Translations under genes and position numbers: made by a program
The notes under the pieces: model-generated
What the model was told of the DNA's origin: nothing
The model's database searches: none
The model's input: only the letters and a program-made list of their open reading frames with translations
Origin: CANJSG01 sp038203875
GTDB lineage: Bacteria > Verrucomicrobiota > Verrucomicrobiia > Limisphaerales > CANJSG01
Length of the DNA: 30,303 bases
Assembly (NCBI GenBank): GCA_038203875.1
Contig: JBBRDN010000030.1
Span: forward strand, 1 to 30,303
Direction of reading: 5' to 3'
Part shown: positions 1 to 8,245 of the stretch, piece by piece
Layout: each line of letters starts with the position of its first letter
Position numbering within the stretch: position 1 is the stretch's first letter

Positions 1-2
1 GC

Positions 3-1190
3 GGCGCGGGAGGGTTCGGGGCACAGGGAGGCCTTGGAGCCAGTCGCCTTGGAGCAACGTCCGGCGGTGGCGCCAGTCCGTTCGCAGCGGCAGGCGGCGC
101 GGGCGCGGCCGGAACGGCCTTCAACAGCCGCATCAACAACATCATCGCCCGTGCTTCCGGCCAGGGGGAATTCCAGATCCTCGGCTCCGTCAAGATCATC
201 GCCGACGAACGGACCAACTCGCTCCTCGTCTTCGCGACCGACCAGGACATGGTCATGATCAAGTCGATCATCGAGAAGCTGGACGTCGTCCTCGCGCAGG
301 TGCTGATCGAGTCGATCATTCTGGAAGTGTCCACCAACGACAGCCTCAACTACGGCGTGAGTGCCGGACAACCCAGGACGCAGAACGGCAAGCTGAGCAG
401 CTTCGGCGGAATGAACAACGGCCAGACCTTCCCGAACTTGGCGACGAATGCGCTCTCAGCCATCAATCCGCTCCAACCTGGATTCAGCTATTTCGGCCAA
501 TGGGGCAATGACCTCGATGTCGCCGTCACCGCCATCGCCAAGAACGGAACCGTCAACGTCCTCTCCCGTCCCCGCGTCCAGACCTCCCACGCTGTTCCCG
601 CCACTCTCAAGATCGGCAATACCGTCCCTTATGTGACGGGCACTTTTTTCGGTGGAGGAAACATCGGAGGGCAATCGTCGTCGCAGTATCAGCAGACATT
701 CGTCGGTATCGACCTGCAGGTCACACCGCTGATCAACCCGGACGGGCTCGTCGTCATGGACATCGTGCAGGACATTCAGCAACTCGGCACCCCGACCCAG
801 ATCGACGGCAACAACGTCCCCACGACCACGCAGCGGGCGGCCAGCGCCAAGGTCGCCGTCCGCGACCGCGAGACGATCATCCTCGGCGGCTTCATGTCCA
901 AACAGTCGACCAAGACGAAATCAGGCGTGCCGTTCCTCAAGGACATCCCCGGTCTCGGAGCCTTGTTCCGGAGCACGGGCAACGACGGCCAACAGGTAGA
1001 GCTCATGGTCCTGATCCGTCCGACGGTGCTTCCGACTCCCGAAGCCGCAGCCCTCGAAGCAGCGGACCAGCGCGACAAGATGCCCGGCATCAAGCGTGCG
1101 GAACTCGAAACCCGCGAGGAGGAGCGTCAGCGCGAGAAGGCCGTGGAGAGGGAGATGCGGAAGAAGCTCGGGTTGAAGAGCGGCGGCTGA
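3..1190 (+). CDS. gspD: Type II secretion system secretin, C-terminal part (5' end outside window)
   Basis: The frame is open from the window edge, so this is the 3' part of a longer gene; ATG codons near 249 are internal. The visible protein starts with a Gly/Ala-rich linker and the end of a secretin N-domain (IIADERTNSLLVFAT, then the VLAQVLIESIILEVS strand). The secretin pore domain follows, with VNVLSRPRVQT, KIGNTVPYVTG and the conserved VRDRETIILGGFM...GVPFLKDIPGLGALF block. These are hallmark GspD/PilQ superfamily motifs. The protein would form the outer-membrane channel of a type II secretion system. The last ~50 residues are highly charged (Glu/Arg) and probably a periplasmic tail. 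No other gsp gene is visible downstream; the partners would lie upstream. GspD is favoured over PilQ because of the Gly-rich insertion and C-terminal arrangement, but the N-terminal domains cannot be seen. Confidence 0.93.
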   Translation, partial: GAGGFGAQGGLGASRLGATSGGGASPFAAAGGAGAAGTAFNSRINNIIARASGQGEFQILGSVKIIADERTNSLLVFATDQDMVMIKSIIEKLDVVLAQVLIESIILEVSTNDSLNYGVSAGQPRTQNGKLSSFGGMNNGQTFPNLATNALSAINPLQPGFSYFGQWGNDLDVAVTAIAKNGTVNVLSRPRVQTSHAVPATLKIGNTVPYVTGTFFGGGNIGGQSSSQYQQTFVGIDLQVTPLINPDGLVVMDIVQDIQQLGTPTQIDGNNVPTTTQRAASAKVAVRDRETIILGGFMSKQSTKTKSGVPFLKDIPGLGALFRSTGNDGQQVELMVLIRPTVLPTPEAAALEAADQRDKMPGIKRAELETREEERQREKAVEREMRKKLGLKSGG

Positions 1191-1210
1191 TCCGCAAAAA
1201 AAAGAATCCG

Positions 1211-1287
1211 TGGTCGGAGCGACAGGATTTGAACCTGCGACGTCTTGCTCCCAAAGCAAGTGCTCTACCAGGCTGAGCTACGCTCCG
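1211..1287 (-). tRNA. tRNA-Pro (anticodon TGG), CCA encoded
   Basis: On the minus strand the sequence folds as a full cloverleaf. The acceptor stem CGGAGCG pairs with CGCTCCG. The D-arm contains AGCTCAGCCTGGTAGAGC. The anticodon stem CTTGC/GCAAG encloses the loop TTTGGGA, and the T-loop is GGTTCAAATCC. Discriminator A and CCA are encoded at the 3' end (1211-1213 as tgg on the plus strand). The gene lies 20 bases past the secretin stop, on the opposite strand. Confidence 0.97.
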
Positions 1288-1391
1288 TTTTCCACGGGCA
1301 GACAGTATTGGTGTCCCTCCGGCTCGTAGCAATGCTTTCTTCCGCCCGAATCGTCTCTTTACCGGAAACCGCGTGTTGCTAGGTTCGCCCC

Positions 1392-2627
1392 ATGTCGAAA
1401 ACTCCGGACGATGGTCCGAAGAAAAAAATCAACCTCCGCACGCCCGATGTGATGGAGGCCGTCCAGGCCCAGGTCGTCCTGCACTACCGCAGCGAACTCG
1501 TGGAGCGCATCCGTGCCAGTGGCGGCGTCCTGAGCGCCGACGGATTGACCATCAAACTCGCGAAGGAATTCGGCTTCTGCTACGGCGTCGAACGAGCCAT
1601 CGACCTCGCCTATGCCGCCCGCAAGGTATTCCCCGAGCCCAAACGCGTTTTCCTGCTCGGCGAGATCATCCACAACCCCGAGGTCAACGACCAGATCCGG
1701 GGCATGGGCATCGTCAGCGTGAAGCCCAAACCTTCGCCCGAGGAAATTGCCCACATTACCGCCGAAGACGTCGTGATCATACCGGCCTTCGGCACCGAGG
1801 TTTCAACCCGCCGGGCCCTTGAGGAGAAGGGTTGCCAACTCGTCGACACCACCTGCGGCGACGTCATGAGCGTATGGAAACGCGTGCGGCAGTATTCGAA
1901 GGAGAGCGTCACCAGCATCATCCACGGCAAGGCCAAGCACGAGGAGACCAAGGCCACCACCAGCCAGGCGACGGCCTACGGCGCGGGTCACTATCTCGTG
2001 GTCTTCACGCTCGAGGAGACCGACTACGTCTGCGACTACATCCTCAATGGCGGCAACAAGGACGACTTCCTGGCCCGGTTCAAGGGAGCCTACTCCGCCG
2101 GCTTTGATCCCGATCTTCATCTGAATGCCGTGGGCGTCGCCAACCAGACCACGATGCTCCGCGGCGAGACCGAGGAAGTGCAGCGTCGCTTCAAGGCCGC
2201 GATGGCCAAGAAGCACGGCGACGCCAAGCTCGCGGACCATTTCCGTTTTTTCGATACGATCTGCGGCGCCACGCAGGAACGTCAGGACGCACTGGAAAAG
2301 ATGCTCTGCCAACCGATGAACCTCCTGCTCGTCATCGGCGGCTACAATTCCTCCAACACGTCGCATCTTGCCGAGATGGGAGAAAAGGTTTTGCCCACAT
2401 ACTTCATCAAGAACGCCGCCATGATGGAATCGGCCGCACTGATCCGGCATTGGAACCAGCACACGAACCAGGAGGTCGAAACACCCAACTGGTTTCCCGC
2501 GTCGAGTCCGCTGACCATCGGCATCACCGCCGGTGCATCCTGCCCGAACAACCTGATCGAGGACACCATCCGCCGCCTCTTCCAGCTCAAGGGAGTCGCG
2601 GTGGAATCCCTCCTCGGAAGCAACTAA
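1392..2627 (+). CDS. ispH: 4-hydroxy-3-methylbut-2-enyl diphosphate reductase (long, plant/cyanobacterial-type IspH)
   Basis: This enzyme catalyses the last step of the MEP isoprenoid pathway, reducing HMBPP to IPP and DMAPP with a 4Fe-4S cluster. The three expected cluster cysteines are seen as C63 (GFCYGVERAI), C155 (DTTCGDV) and C291 (TICGATQERQDA). Substrate-site motifs EIIHNPEV (H94) and HGKAKHEE (H183-E185) are also present, as is GGYNSSNTSH. At 411 residues it is much longer than the ~315-residue E. coli enzyme. It shares NQTTMLRGETEE and VCDYIL blocks with the plant/cyanobacterial subclass. ATG at 1392 is the first reasonable start. The next gene begins 6 bases after the stop, so the two are probably co-transcribed. 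Confidence 0.96.
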   Translation: MSKTPDDGPKKKINLRTPDVMEAVQAQVVLHYRSELVERIRASGGVLSADGLTIKLAKEFGFCYGVERAIDLAYAARKVFPEPKRVFLLGEIIHNPEVNDQIRGMGIVSVKPKPSPEEIAHITAEDVVIIPAFGTEVSTRRALEEKGCQLVDTTCGDVMSVWKRVRQYSKESVTSIIHGKAKHEETKATTSQATAYGAGHYLVVFTLEETDYVCDYILNGGNKDDFLARFKGAYSAGFDPDLHLNAVGVANQTTMLRGETEEVQRRFKAAMAKKHGDAKLADHFRFFDTICGATQERQDALEKMLCQPMNLLLVIGGYNSSNTSHLAEMGEKVLPTYFIKNAAMMESAALIRHWNQHTNQEVETPNWFPASSPLTIGITAGASCPNNLIEDTIRRLFQLKGVAVESLLGSN

Positions 2628-2633
2628 GCAACC

Positions 2634-3785
2634 ATGCCTTGCTCCCGAGCCGAACTCGAACAGCGTGAGCGCAGCAACCTCGCGTCCTTCGCGCAGTTCA
2701 GCGCCGAGACCCGCGGCCGCCAGCACAAGGAGGAGCCGCCCGAGTGGCGCACCCAATACCAGCGCGACCGCGACCGCGTGATCCATTCCCGCGCCTTCCG
2801 CCGGCTGGAATACAAGACGCAGGTTTTCCTAAACGGCTCCGGCGACCATCTCCGGACCCGCCTGACCCACACGATGGAAGTGGCGGCCATCTCGAGGAAC
2901 ATCGCCCGGGCACTCCGCCTCAACGAGGACCTGGTCGAGACCATCGCCCTCGCCCACGATCTAGGCCACTCACCGTTCGGCCACAAGGGAGAGGAAGTGC
3001 TTCACCGGATGATGCTGGGGCACGGTGGCTTCGAGCACAATCGGCAGTCCCTGCGGGTCGTAGAACTGCTCGAACAGAAGTATCCCGGATTCGCCGGGCT
3101 CAACGTCTCCTGGGAGGTCCGTGAGGGCTTGGCCAAACACGAGACCGCTTACGACAAACCCGGCAAGAAACTCGGTTTCACCGCCAAAAACTCGGGGCTT
3201 GAAGCCCAGGTCGCCAACCTCGCCGACGAAGTCACCTACTACAGCCACGACCTCGACGACGGCCTGGAATCCGGCCTGCTTTCCGAAAAGCAGCTCCTCA
3301 AAAATGTCGGCATCTGGAACCAGGCCTCGCGGGAAGTGAAACGCCTCCACGGCGAACTGGCCGACGAATGCCGGATCTACTTCACGATCCGTTGTCTCAT
3401 CGACAGCCAGGTGAAGGACGTGGTCGAAACGACCGAACAACGCATCGCCGACGCCAAGGTGACCTCCGCCGACGATGTGCGCCGACAGCCCAAGGCCCTC
3501 GTCCACTACAGCGAGAAGCGCCATCGGCAGAACCTGGAGCTGCGGGAATTCCTCTACACGAACCTCTACTACAACCCAGTTGTCCACGAACCGAACCTAC
3601 GGGCCGTCCGGATGCTGGAGGAGCTCTTCAAATACTTCCTCGCCCATCCGGCCGAAATCGGCGAACAGGCCAAGAAACGCGTCCGAAAGGACGGACTACA
3701 CCGTTCGGTCTGTGATTATCTGGCCGGCTTCACGGATCGCTACGCCGTGCAGGAATATCACCGCCTATTCAGCGTGAGAATCTGA
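2634..3785 (+). CDS. dgt: dGTPase-like deoxynucleoside triphosphate triphosphohydrolase (HD superfamily)
   Basis: The 383-residue protein has the canonical dGTPase layout: RDRDRVIHSRAFRRLEYKTQV near residue 46, then GDHLRTRLTHTMEV (H79), then the HD motif LAHDLGHSPFGHKGE (H108-D109, with H112 and H117). EHNRQSL follows, and YYSHDLDDGL supplies the later metal aspartate. The family cleaves dNTPs to nucleoside plus tripolyphosphate and so limits dNTP pools; some members take part in phage defence or DNA-replication fidelity. The gene starts 6 bases after the ispH stop without a strong ribosome-binding site, suggesting an operon with translational coupling. The length and C-terminal part fit the shorter dGTPase-like subfamily rather than the 505-residue E. 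coli Dgt, so exact substrate preference is open. Confidence 0.92.
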   Translation: MPCSRAELEQRERSNLASFAQFSAETRGRQHKEEPPEWRTQYQRDRDRVIHSRAFRRLEYKTQVFLNGSGDHLRTRLTHTMEVAAISRNIARALRLNEDLVETIALAHDLGHSPFGHKGEEVLHRMMLGHGGFEHNRQSLRVVELLEQKYPGFAGLNVSWEVREGLAKHETAYDKPGKKLGFTAKNSGLEAQVANLADEVTYYSHDLDDGLESGLLSEKQLLKNVGIWNQASREVKRLHGELADECRIYFTIRCLIDSQVKDVVETTEQRIADAKVTSADDVRRQPKALVHYSEKRHRQNLELREFLYTNLYYNPVVHEPNLRAVRMLEELFKYFLAHPAEIGEQAKKRVRKDGLHRSVCDYLAGFTDRYAVQEYHRLFSVRI

Positions 3786-3871
3786 CCATCGGTGGCAGGC
3801 GAACCGCATCAGTTGGTTTTCTGAATTGCAGCGGCCTCGGCCAACTCCTAGCGTCCCTCTGTCCTTCCTGT

Positions 3872-3948
3872 GCACGGGTAGCTCAATTGGATAGAGCGTC
3901 GGTCTCCGAAGCCGAAGGTTGTGGGTTCGACCCCCGCCCCGTGCACCA
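3872..3948 (+). tRNA. tRNA-Arg (anticodon CCG), CCA encoded
   Basis: A cloverleaf is visible. The acceptor stem GCACGGG pairs with CCCGTGC (3938-3944), and the D-arm is TAGCTCAATTGGATAGAGC. The anticodon stem TCGGT/GCCGA encloses the loop CTCCGAA, giving anticodon CCG. The T-arm is GTGGGTTCGACCCCCGC, followed by discriminator A and encoded CCA. It decodes CGG. Confidence 0.97.
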
Positions 3949-4213
3949 CTTGTCCTCGGCTTTTTAAGGCTCCCTAAATTTTGGGGACACTTTCCCATCG
4001 TTTTCGCCAAGAATCGGACCAAATCCAAGGTCATCCGACGAGGCATTGACTCCGTCAAAATCTACACGGCTTCCAACCAGACCCACGGATTCTGATCCAT
4101 TTAATTTGCGGTCTCGTTTCGCAAGCTCGATGGCCGCCGCACAAACGGCCGTTTTCAGCTGACGCGACCTCGCCAAACTGCGCCGTTGGATTGGCTGCCA
4201 TGAGCTCGCCTAG
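3949..4213. other. Intergenic stretch without a convincing gene
   Basis: These 265 bases lie between tRNA-Arg(CCG) and the 3' end of the reverse-strand transglutaminase gene. A 70-codon open frame exists on the minus strand (3964-4176), starting 37 bases after the transglutaminase stop. Its third codon positions are AT-richer than in the neighbours and the product shows no recognisable motif. No terminator hairpin with a T-tract was found. It could hold the remnant of something inserted beside the tRNA gene, but no direct repeat of the tRNA 3' end was seen. Confidence 0.4.
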
Positions 4214-5071
4214 TCAGATCGAGGACACTTTCACCCCGACAAACAGCGATGGCAGCAACCCGCCGGGTCCGTTGAAGCTACCCGAGACAGGCGGCACGTC
4301 GGCGGGATGGCGACTGACGGCTACCGCGATGTGATCAGCCCCGGTCATCAGGCCGGAGGTGCTGTCGAATCCCTTCCAGCCGACTCCGGGCAGGTAGACC
4401 TCAGACCAGGCGTGGGTCGAGCCGCCGCCCGTCTCGGTGCCGGGACAGTGCAGGTAGCCGCTCACAAAATGCGCCCCCAAGCCAAGCACCCGGCAAGCCT
4501 CGATGAACAGGGTCGCGAAGTCACGGCACGAGCCGCTGCGTTTCCGCAACGTTTCGCCGGGCGACTGCACACCTGGCATCTCGCGCACCTGGTATAGAAA
4601 GCTGTTCGCAATCGCCTTGTTCATGCTGAAAAGAAGGTCGAACGTCTTGATGGTTTGCGGTGCACACCGGAACTGGGACACCCATTGTATCACCACCGGA
4701 ACATCCGCCGGGTAGCAGGCGGTCTGGTAAGGCAGGAGGTTCGCGACCTCGGAGGCGTCGTAGGCGAATGGGTAATTCACGGCCTGCGGGCTGAGGAGGA
4801 AATCCATCGGGGCCTCGTCAAAGTGCTGGATGATCACCTCGTTCGCGATCTGCAGCGTGGCCGACATCAGGTGAAAATCAGCCACGCAGACGGAATTGCC
4901 GTAGACGTCGCGATGCCACTTCATCTGGCATCCAGGGGTGATGTTCAGGCGGGCCGATTCAATCCGGATGTCGTGACCCTCGCGCGGGCGAAGCAGCATT
5001 TTATGGGGCAATAGCTGCACCATGGTGCCAAACTGATAGGTCGTCAGGTGTTCGATACGCAAACGGCGCAT
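4214..5071 (-). CDS. Transglutaminase-like cysteine protease-fold protein
   Basis: The 285-residue protein begins with the N-terminal beta domain usual for bacterial transglutaminase-like proteins (MRRLRIEHLTTYQF, then LLRPREGHDIRI). It has a complete catalytic triad: C182 in RSGSCRDFATLFIEACR, H220 in STHAWSEVYLPG and D236 in GWKGFDSTSG. The sequence lacks a signal peptide, so it is predicted cytoplasmic. Proteins of this family are annotated as transglutaminase-like or as cysteine proteases, often beside alpha-E and circularly permuted ATP-grasp genes; neither partner is visible here, so the substrate is unknown. The gene stands alone on the reverse strand with 5' and 3' gaps of 487 and 265 bases. 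ATG at 5071 is the start immediately before the conserved N-terminal strand. Confidence 0.9.
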   Translation of the reverse strand: MRRLRIEHLTTYQFGTMVQLLPHKMLLRPREGHDIRIESARLNITPGCQMKWHRDVYGNSVCVADFHLMSATLQIANEVIIQHFDEAPMDFLLSPQAVNYPFAYDASEVANLLPYQTACYPADVPVVIQWVSQFRCAPQTIKTFDLLFSMNKAIANSFLYQVREMPGVQSPGETLRKRSGSCRDFATLFIEACRVLGLGAHFVSGYLHCPGTETGGGSTHAWSEVYLPGVGWKGFDSTSGLMTGADHIAVAVSRHPADVPPVSGSFNGPGGLLPSLFVGVKVSSI

Positions 5072-5558
5072 AGGGCAGTTGGTTGGATCGAGCCGGAATG
5101 TGCAACCTCGTGCGGAGGATTATTTAAGGCCCGAACACCGCTCCCCATGCTGACCGAGATCTGGATTGTCATCGAAGACTGCTACGGAATTTTCGATAAC
5201 CGCCAGCGCCGCCAGCCTTCCCTCGGCGACACTCAGGCAAGAATCCCGGTTTTCCTGTCTGCTTCAGTGTAGGTCGCACGTCCGATAGTCGGACCCGGGT
5301 GCGGAACTTGTCTGAATATTGTCAGGAACATCTTCCAGTCAGGTGCCAGAAACCGCTCAAGAAGATTGCATCGATTCAAGGCGCCAAGCTGAAAGACATC
5401 CGAAGCGAACCCGCTGATTGGTTCTGAGAGTTCATCCTCAGCCCAGTGCACCAATTCGTTCCCCACAAATCCAACCGCTGGACAAAACGCAAACGTTTCA
5501 TGGCGGCATTGCCGCAGGTTTTTGACTTCGCCAGGCTGAAGGGAGTTATCTAGATCCA
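5072..5558. other. 487-base intergenic stretch, upstream of both the transglutaminase and molybdate genes
   Basis: No gene is convincing here. Open frames on both strands are short, use TTG starts or run through weak codon bias. The stretch must contain promoters for the reverse transglutaminase gene and for the forward molybdate cluster, but no clear -35/-10 pair was identified. A compact hairpin sits at 5275-5303: GTCCGA/TCGGAC around TAG, enclosed by CGCAC/GTGCG. Confidence 0.5.
5275..5303. repeat. Small nested inverted repeat
   Basis: A perfect 6-base stem (5280-5285 with 5289-5294, loop TAG) lies inside a second 5-base pairing, CGCAC (5275-5279) with GTGCG (5299-5303). There is no T-tract on either side, so it is not a standard terminator. 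It lies 256 bases upstream of the molybdate cluster. It could be an operator or chance; evidence for function is absent. Confidence 0.3.
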
Positions 5559-5936
5559 ATGAAACTTAGGCTCCGCGACAACTCACTTCGGCTGCGGCTT
5601 GATCGGAAAGAAGTGGCCGCGTTGGCCCTGGCGAGATCGGCTGAATGCCGCACTGCCGTTTCCCCGGATCAACCGTTGGTTTACCGGGTGGTGCTTTCAG
5701 CGGAAGCGCAAGAACCGCAGGCGTCGTTCGATGGAGGCGTGATCGTCGTCCTGATTCCAGAAGCCGCCGGCCGGCGTTGGGCCGAGTCGGACGACGTCGG
5801 AATCTACGCGACGACGACGTGGGGGTTGCGCCTGACGATTGAGAAGGATTTCCGTTGTCTGGACGCGGGCTCACGCGACGAGGACGAATCCCATTCCTAC
5901 GACCACCCAGAAGCCGAATCAGGCCGAAGCTGCTGA
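5559..5936 (+). CDS. Small protein of a family associated with molybdate transport genes (DUF7009-like)
   Basis: The 125-residue protein has the pattern MKLRLRDNSLRLRLDRKEV at its start, then an alternating-strand core with VIVVLIPEAAG and SDDVGIYATT. It ends with IEKDFRCLD followed by an acidic DEDESHSYDHPE tail rich in potential metal ligands. From memory this matches a family of uncharacterised ~120-residue proteins (start MKIRIKGNSIRLRL) found beside modA/modB in Bacteroidota and related phyla; the DUF number is from recollection. No signal peptide is present, so it is probably cytoplasmic. Its stop is 13 bases before the modA start chosen here, so the three genes form one operon. A role in molybdate sensing or handling is inferred from position only. 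ATG at 5559 directly precedes the conserved N-terminal motif. Confidence 0.8.
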   Translation: MKLRLRDNSLRLRLDRKEVAALALARSAECRTAVSPDQPLVYRVVLSAEAQEPQASFDGGVIVVLIPEAAGRRWAESDDVGIYATTTWGLRLTIEKDFRCLDAGSRDEDESHSYDHPEAESGRSC

Positions 5937-5949
5937 CCCACCCCCGGCC

Positions 5950-6705
5950 ATGACTTCAACGAGGCCCCTTCTCCTGACCCTTTGGCTGGTGGTGTCCGCT
6001 ATCACCGGTCACTCGGCCACCATTAGGGTCTTCGCGGCATCGAGCGTGGCGGATGCGCTCAAGGAGATTACGACCGCTTACCAGAGTGAGTCTGGCGACA
6101 AAATCGCTTTCAACTTTGCAGGCTCCAACGTCCTTGCCCGCCAGATCGAGGAAGGCGCCCCGGCCGATGTGTTCGTCTCTGCAGACGAGATCCGGATGGA
6201 TCAACTTGAGAAGGCCGGCCGTATCGTCTCCGAGACCCGAACCAACCTTCTCGGCAATTCCCTCGTCGTCGTCACGGCGCGCGACAGCCATTTGCGAATC
6301 CAAACCATCGAGGAACTTTCGTCGAACACCGTGAAACGAATCGCCGTCGCCGATCCGAAAGCAGTGCCAGCCGGGCTTTACACGCGGAACCACCTGACCA
6401 AGCTTGGCCTGTGGTCCGCCGTCGAACCGAAGGTGGTTCCGACGGACGATGCCCGCGCCGCACTGGCTGCTGTGGAGTCGGGCAACATCGAGGTCGGCAT
6501 CGTCTACAAAACCGACGCCGCCCTCTCAAAGAAGGTGCAGGTCGCCCTGGAGATCCCGGCAAGTTCGGGTCCGTCGATTCGGTATCCGGTTGCCGTGGTG
6601 AAGGGTTCCAAGGAATCCAACGCCGCCATTCGCTTCCTTCGGCATCTCCAGTCCGATACGGCCGCGAAAGTGTTTCGCAAGCACGGGTTCCTAGTGTTGC
6701 CTTGA
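5950..6705 (+). CDS. modA: Molybdate ABC transporter substrate-binding protein
   Basis: This is the periplasmic molybdate/tungstate-binding component. The 251-residue product has a Sec-type signal (about residues 1-23, hydrophobic LLLTLWLVVSAITG) and the family opening ATIRVFAASSVADALKEI. NFAGSNVLARQIEEGAPADVFVSAD and AVPAGLYTR are classic ModA motifs, and TDDARAALAAVESGNIEVGIVYKTDA and YPVAVVKGS follow. The frame is open back to 5839, but ATG at 5950 is chosen because it places the signal peptide at the N terminus and leaves a 13-base gap to the previous gene. The modB start is 6 bases beyond the stop, consistent with a tight operon. Confidence 0.95.
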   Translation: MTSTRPLLLTLWLVVSAITGHSATIRVFAASSVADALKEITTAYQSESGDKIAFNFAGSNVLARQIEEGAPADVFVSADEIRMDQLEKAGRIVSETRTNLLGNSLVVVTARDSHLRIQTIEELSSNTVKRIAVADPKAVPAGLYTRNHLTKLGLWSAVEPKVVPTDDARAALAAVESGNIEVGIVYKTDAALSKKVQVALEIPASSGPSIRYPVAVVKGSKESNAAIRFLRHLQSDTAAKVFRKHGFLVLP

Positions 6706-6711
6706 GCGCGA

Positions 6712-7386
6712 ATGAGTGCCGACGACTGGCAGTTGATCTGGTTCACCGCGTGGGTTTCAGCGCTGAGCGTGATCCTGATTCTGCCGCCCGGTTTGGCGCT
6801 GGCCTGGCTTCTCGCGCGGAAACAATGGCGCGGGAAATCTCTAGTCGAAACAATCGTATCGCTGCCCCTCGTGCTTCCACCGGTCGCGACAGGTCTGATC
6901 CTCCTAAAACTTTTCGGCCGTCGCGGTCCGATCGGGGGATTTCTCCACGCCTCGTTCGGCATCGACGTCGCGTTTACTTGGATCGGGGTCGTGCTTGCGT
7001 TGGCGGTCATGTCCTTCCCCTTGCTCGTTCGTTCGGCCCGGGTGGCTTTTGAGGAAGTCGATCCGCACCAGGAGGAGATCGCCTCGATGCTGGGCGCGTC
7101 GGCCTGGCGGGTGTTTCTGACGGTGACGCTTCCACTCGCGGCGCGAGGTGTCGCTGGCGGACTGATGCTGGCTTTTGCGCGGGCACTGGGCGAGTTCGGC
7201 GCGACGATCATGCTGGCGGGAAACATTCCTGGAATGACTTCCACACTTTCCCTCTCGATCTATCAGGCGGTCCAAACCGGCGACGACAGCCGGGCATATG
7301 CGCTGTTGGGCGTGTCGGTGATTCTCGCATTCGGTTCCCTGTGGCTGAACGAACGTCTGCTGCGTCGGAAGAATTCGGCCTCCTGA
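6712..7386 (+). CDS. modB: Molybdate ABC transporter permease
   Basis: A 224-residue, multi-spanning inner-membrane permease. Hydrophobic segments are seen near residues 8-35, 47-66, 82-105 and 190-212. The LPLVLPPVATGLILL motif and the EAA loop (EEIASMLGASAWRVFLTVTLP) with the following GLMLAFARALGEFGATIMLAGN stretch are diagnostic of ModB. The domain pairs with ModA and normally with the ModC ATPase. No modC follows: after a 147-base gap the next genes are unrelated. The ATPase must be encoded elsewhere or shared with another transporter. Starts 6 bases after modA. Confidence 0.95.
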   Translation: MSADDWQLIWFTAWVSALSVILILPPGLALAWLLARKQWRGKSLVETIVSLPLVLPPVATGLILLKLFGRRGPIGGFLHASFGIDVAFTWIGVVLALAVMSFPLLVRSARVAFEEVDPHQEEIASMLGASAWRVFLTVTLPLAARGVAGGLMLAFARALGEFGATIMLAGNIPGMTSTLSLSIYQAVQTGDDSRAYALLGVSVILAFGSLWLNERLLRRKNSAS

Positions 7387-7533
7387 GACCGTTCGCTGCT
7401 GCAGACTCTTCCGACGAAACTCTCATGGTGTTAACGGCTAGCTTACGTATCGTTTCGCCATCACTCGCGTAACCGATTACATCGGCCGGTGTCATCCTCA
7501 GCAACTCCTCGAGCCTCGAACCTCATTCCAACG

Positions 7534-8208
7534 ATGAACTTCTCCGACTCCATCCTCCTGAACGGACACGACCGTCGCCGCTTCCTCAGCCGCATGGCAA
7601 CCGCCGCAGCGTTCACCTCGGTTCCGGGAGCGTTTGCCGAAGCGTTGACCCGCACGCCGAAGATGACCGAGGGGCCCTTCTATCCGGACAAGCTCCCCCT
7701 CGACACCGACAACGATCTCATCGTCATCAACGAAGCCACGACGCCCGCCGTCGGGGAGATCACCTACGTAAGCGGCCGCATCCTCGATGCGAACGGCGAC
7801 CCGATCCGCAACGCCGTCGTTGAAATCTGGCAGTGCGACAATAACGGCGCCTACCTCCACAGCGGCACGGGCAATAAGGACAAGGCCGACAAGAAATTCC
7901 AGGGCTTCGGTCGCTTCGTCACAGGGTCGACCGGCGAATACCTGTTCCGCACGATTAAACCCGTCCCCTATCCCGGTCGCTCGCCGCACATCCACTACAA
8001 GGTCAAGCAAGGCGGGAAGGAACTTCTGGTCACGCAGCTTTTCATCAAGGGCCATCCCGGCAACGAGAAGGACGGCATCTGGAAGGGCATCAAGGATCCC
8101 AAGGCACAGGCCAACGTCACCGTCGACTTCGCCCCGCTCAAGGGCGCCAAGGCCGGCGAATTGGCCGCGAAGTTTGACCTTGTTCTTGGAATGACTCCGA
8201 CTGCCTGA
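7534..8208 (+). CDS. Exported intradiol ring-cleavage dioxygenase (protocatechuate 3,4-dioxygenase family)
   Basis: A 224-residue single-domain protein. The N terminus carries a likely twin-arginine signal (DRRRFLSR followed by MATAAAFTSVPGAFAEA), so folded enzyme would be exported. The core shows the intradiol iron centre: Y107 in EIWQCDNNGAYLHSG, Y146 in PVPYPGRSPHIHY, and H152/H154 in the same motif. Family members open catechol, protocatechuate or hydroxyquinol rings between the hydroxyls with non-haem Fe(III). ATG at 7534 is preferred over an upstream alternative start because it places the signal correctly. The dienelactone hydrolase 37 bases downstream supports an aromatic ring-cleavage role. 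Substrate cannot be read from the sequence; relatives in this exported group are poorly characterised. Confidence 0.9.
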   Translation: MNFSDSILLNGHDRRRFLSRMATAAAFTSVPGAFAEALTRTPKMTEGPFYPDKLPLDTDNDLIVINEATTPAVGEITYVSGRILDANGDPIRNAVVEIWQCDNNGAYLHSGTGNKDKADKKFQGFGRFVTGSTGEYLFRTIKPVPYPGRSPHIHYKVKQGGKELLVTQLFIKGHPGNEKDGIWKGIKDPKAQANVTVDFAPLKGAKAGELAAKFDLVLGMTPTA

Positions 8209-8245
8209 TCCCTTTGTTCGGCGCTACCACCAACCTATTACTGCC

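Noticed and set aside
34..258. Plus-strand open frame rich in Arg/Ser/Pro at the window start
   Set aside because: It lies in another frame of the secretin gene, which is open and family-matching from base 3; the composition is that of a shadow.
3964..4176. 70-codon minus-strand frame after the transglutaminase gene
   Set aside because: No recognisable motif, weak codon bias and no start signal; described only as intergenic sequence.
3960..4240. Two similar GGACACTTTC-containing segments (near 3984 and 4222) as a possible insertion-sequence end pair
   Set aside because: Only about 10 bases are shared, one copy lies in the transglutaminase coding end, and no transposase or target duplication is visible.
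5233..5559. 108-codon minus-strand frame upstream of the molybdate cluster
   Set aside because: Its only upstream start is TTG overlapping the start of the DUF7009-like gene, and the product matches nothing recognised.
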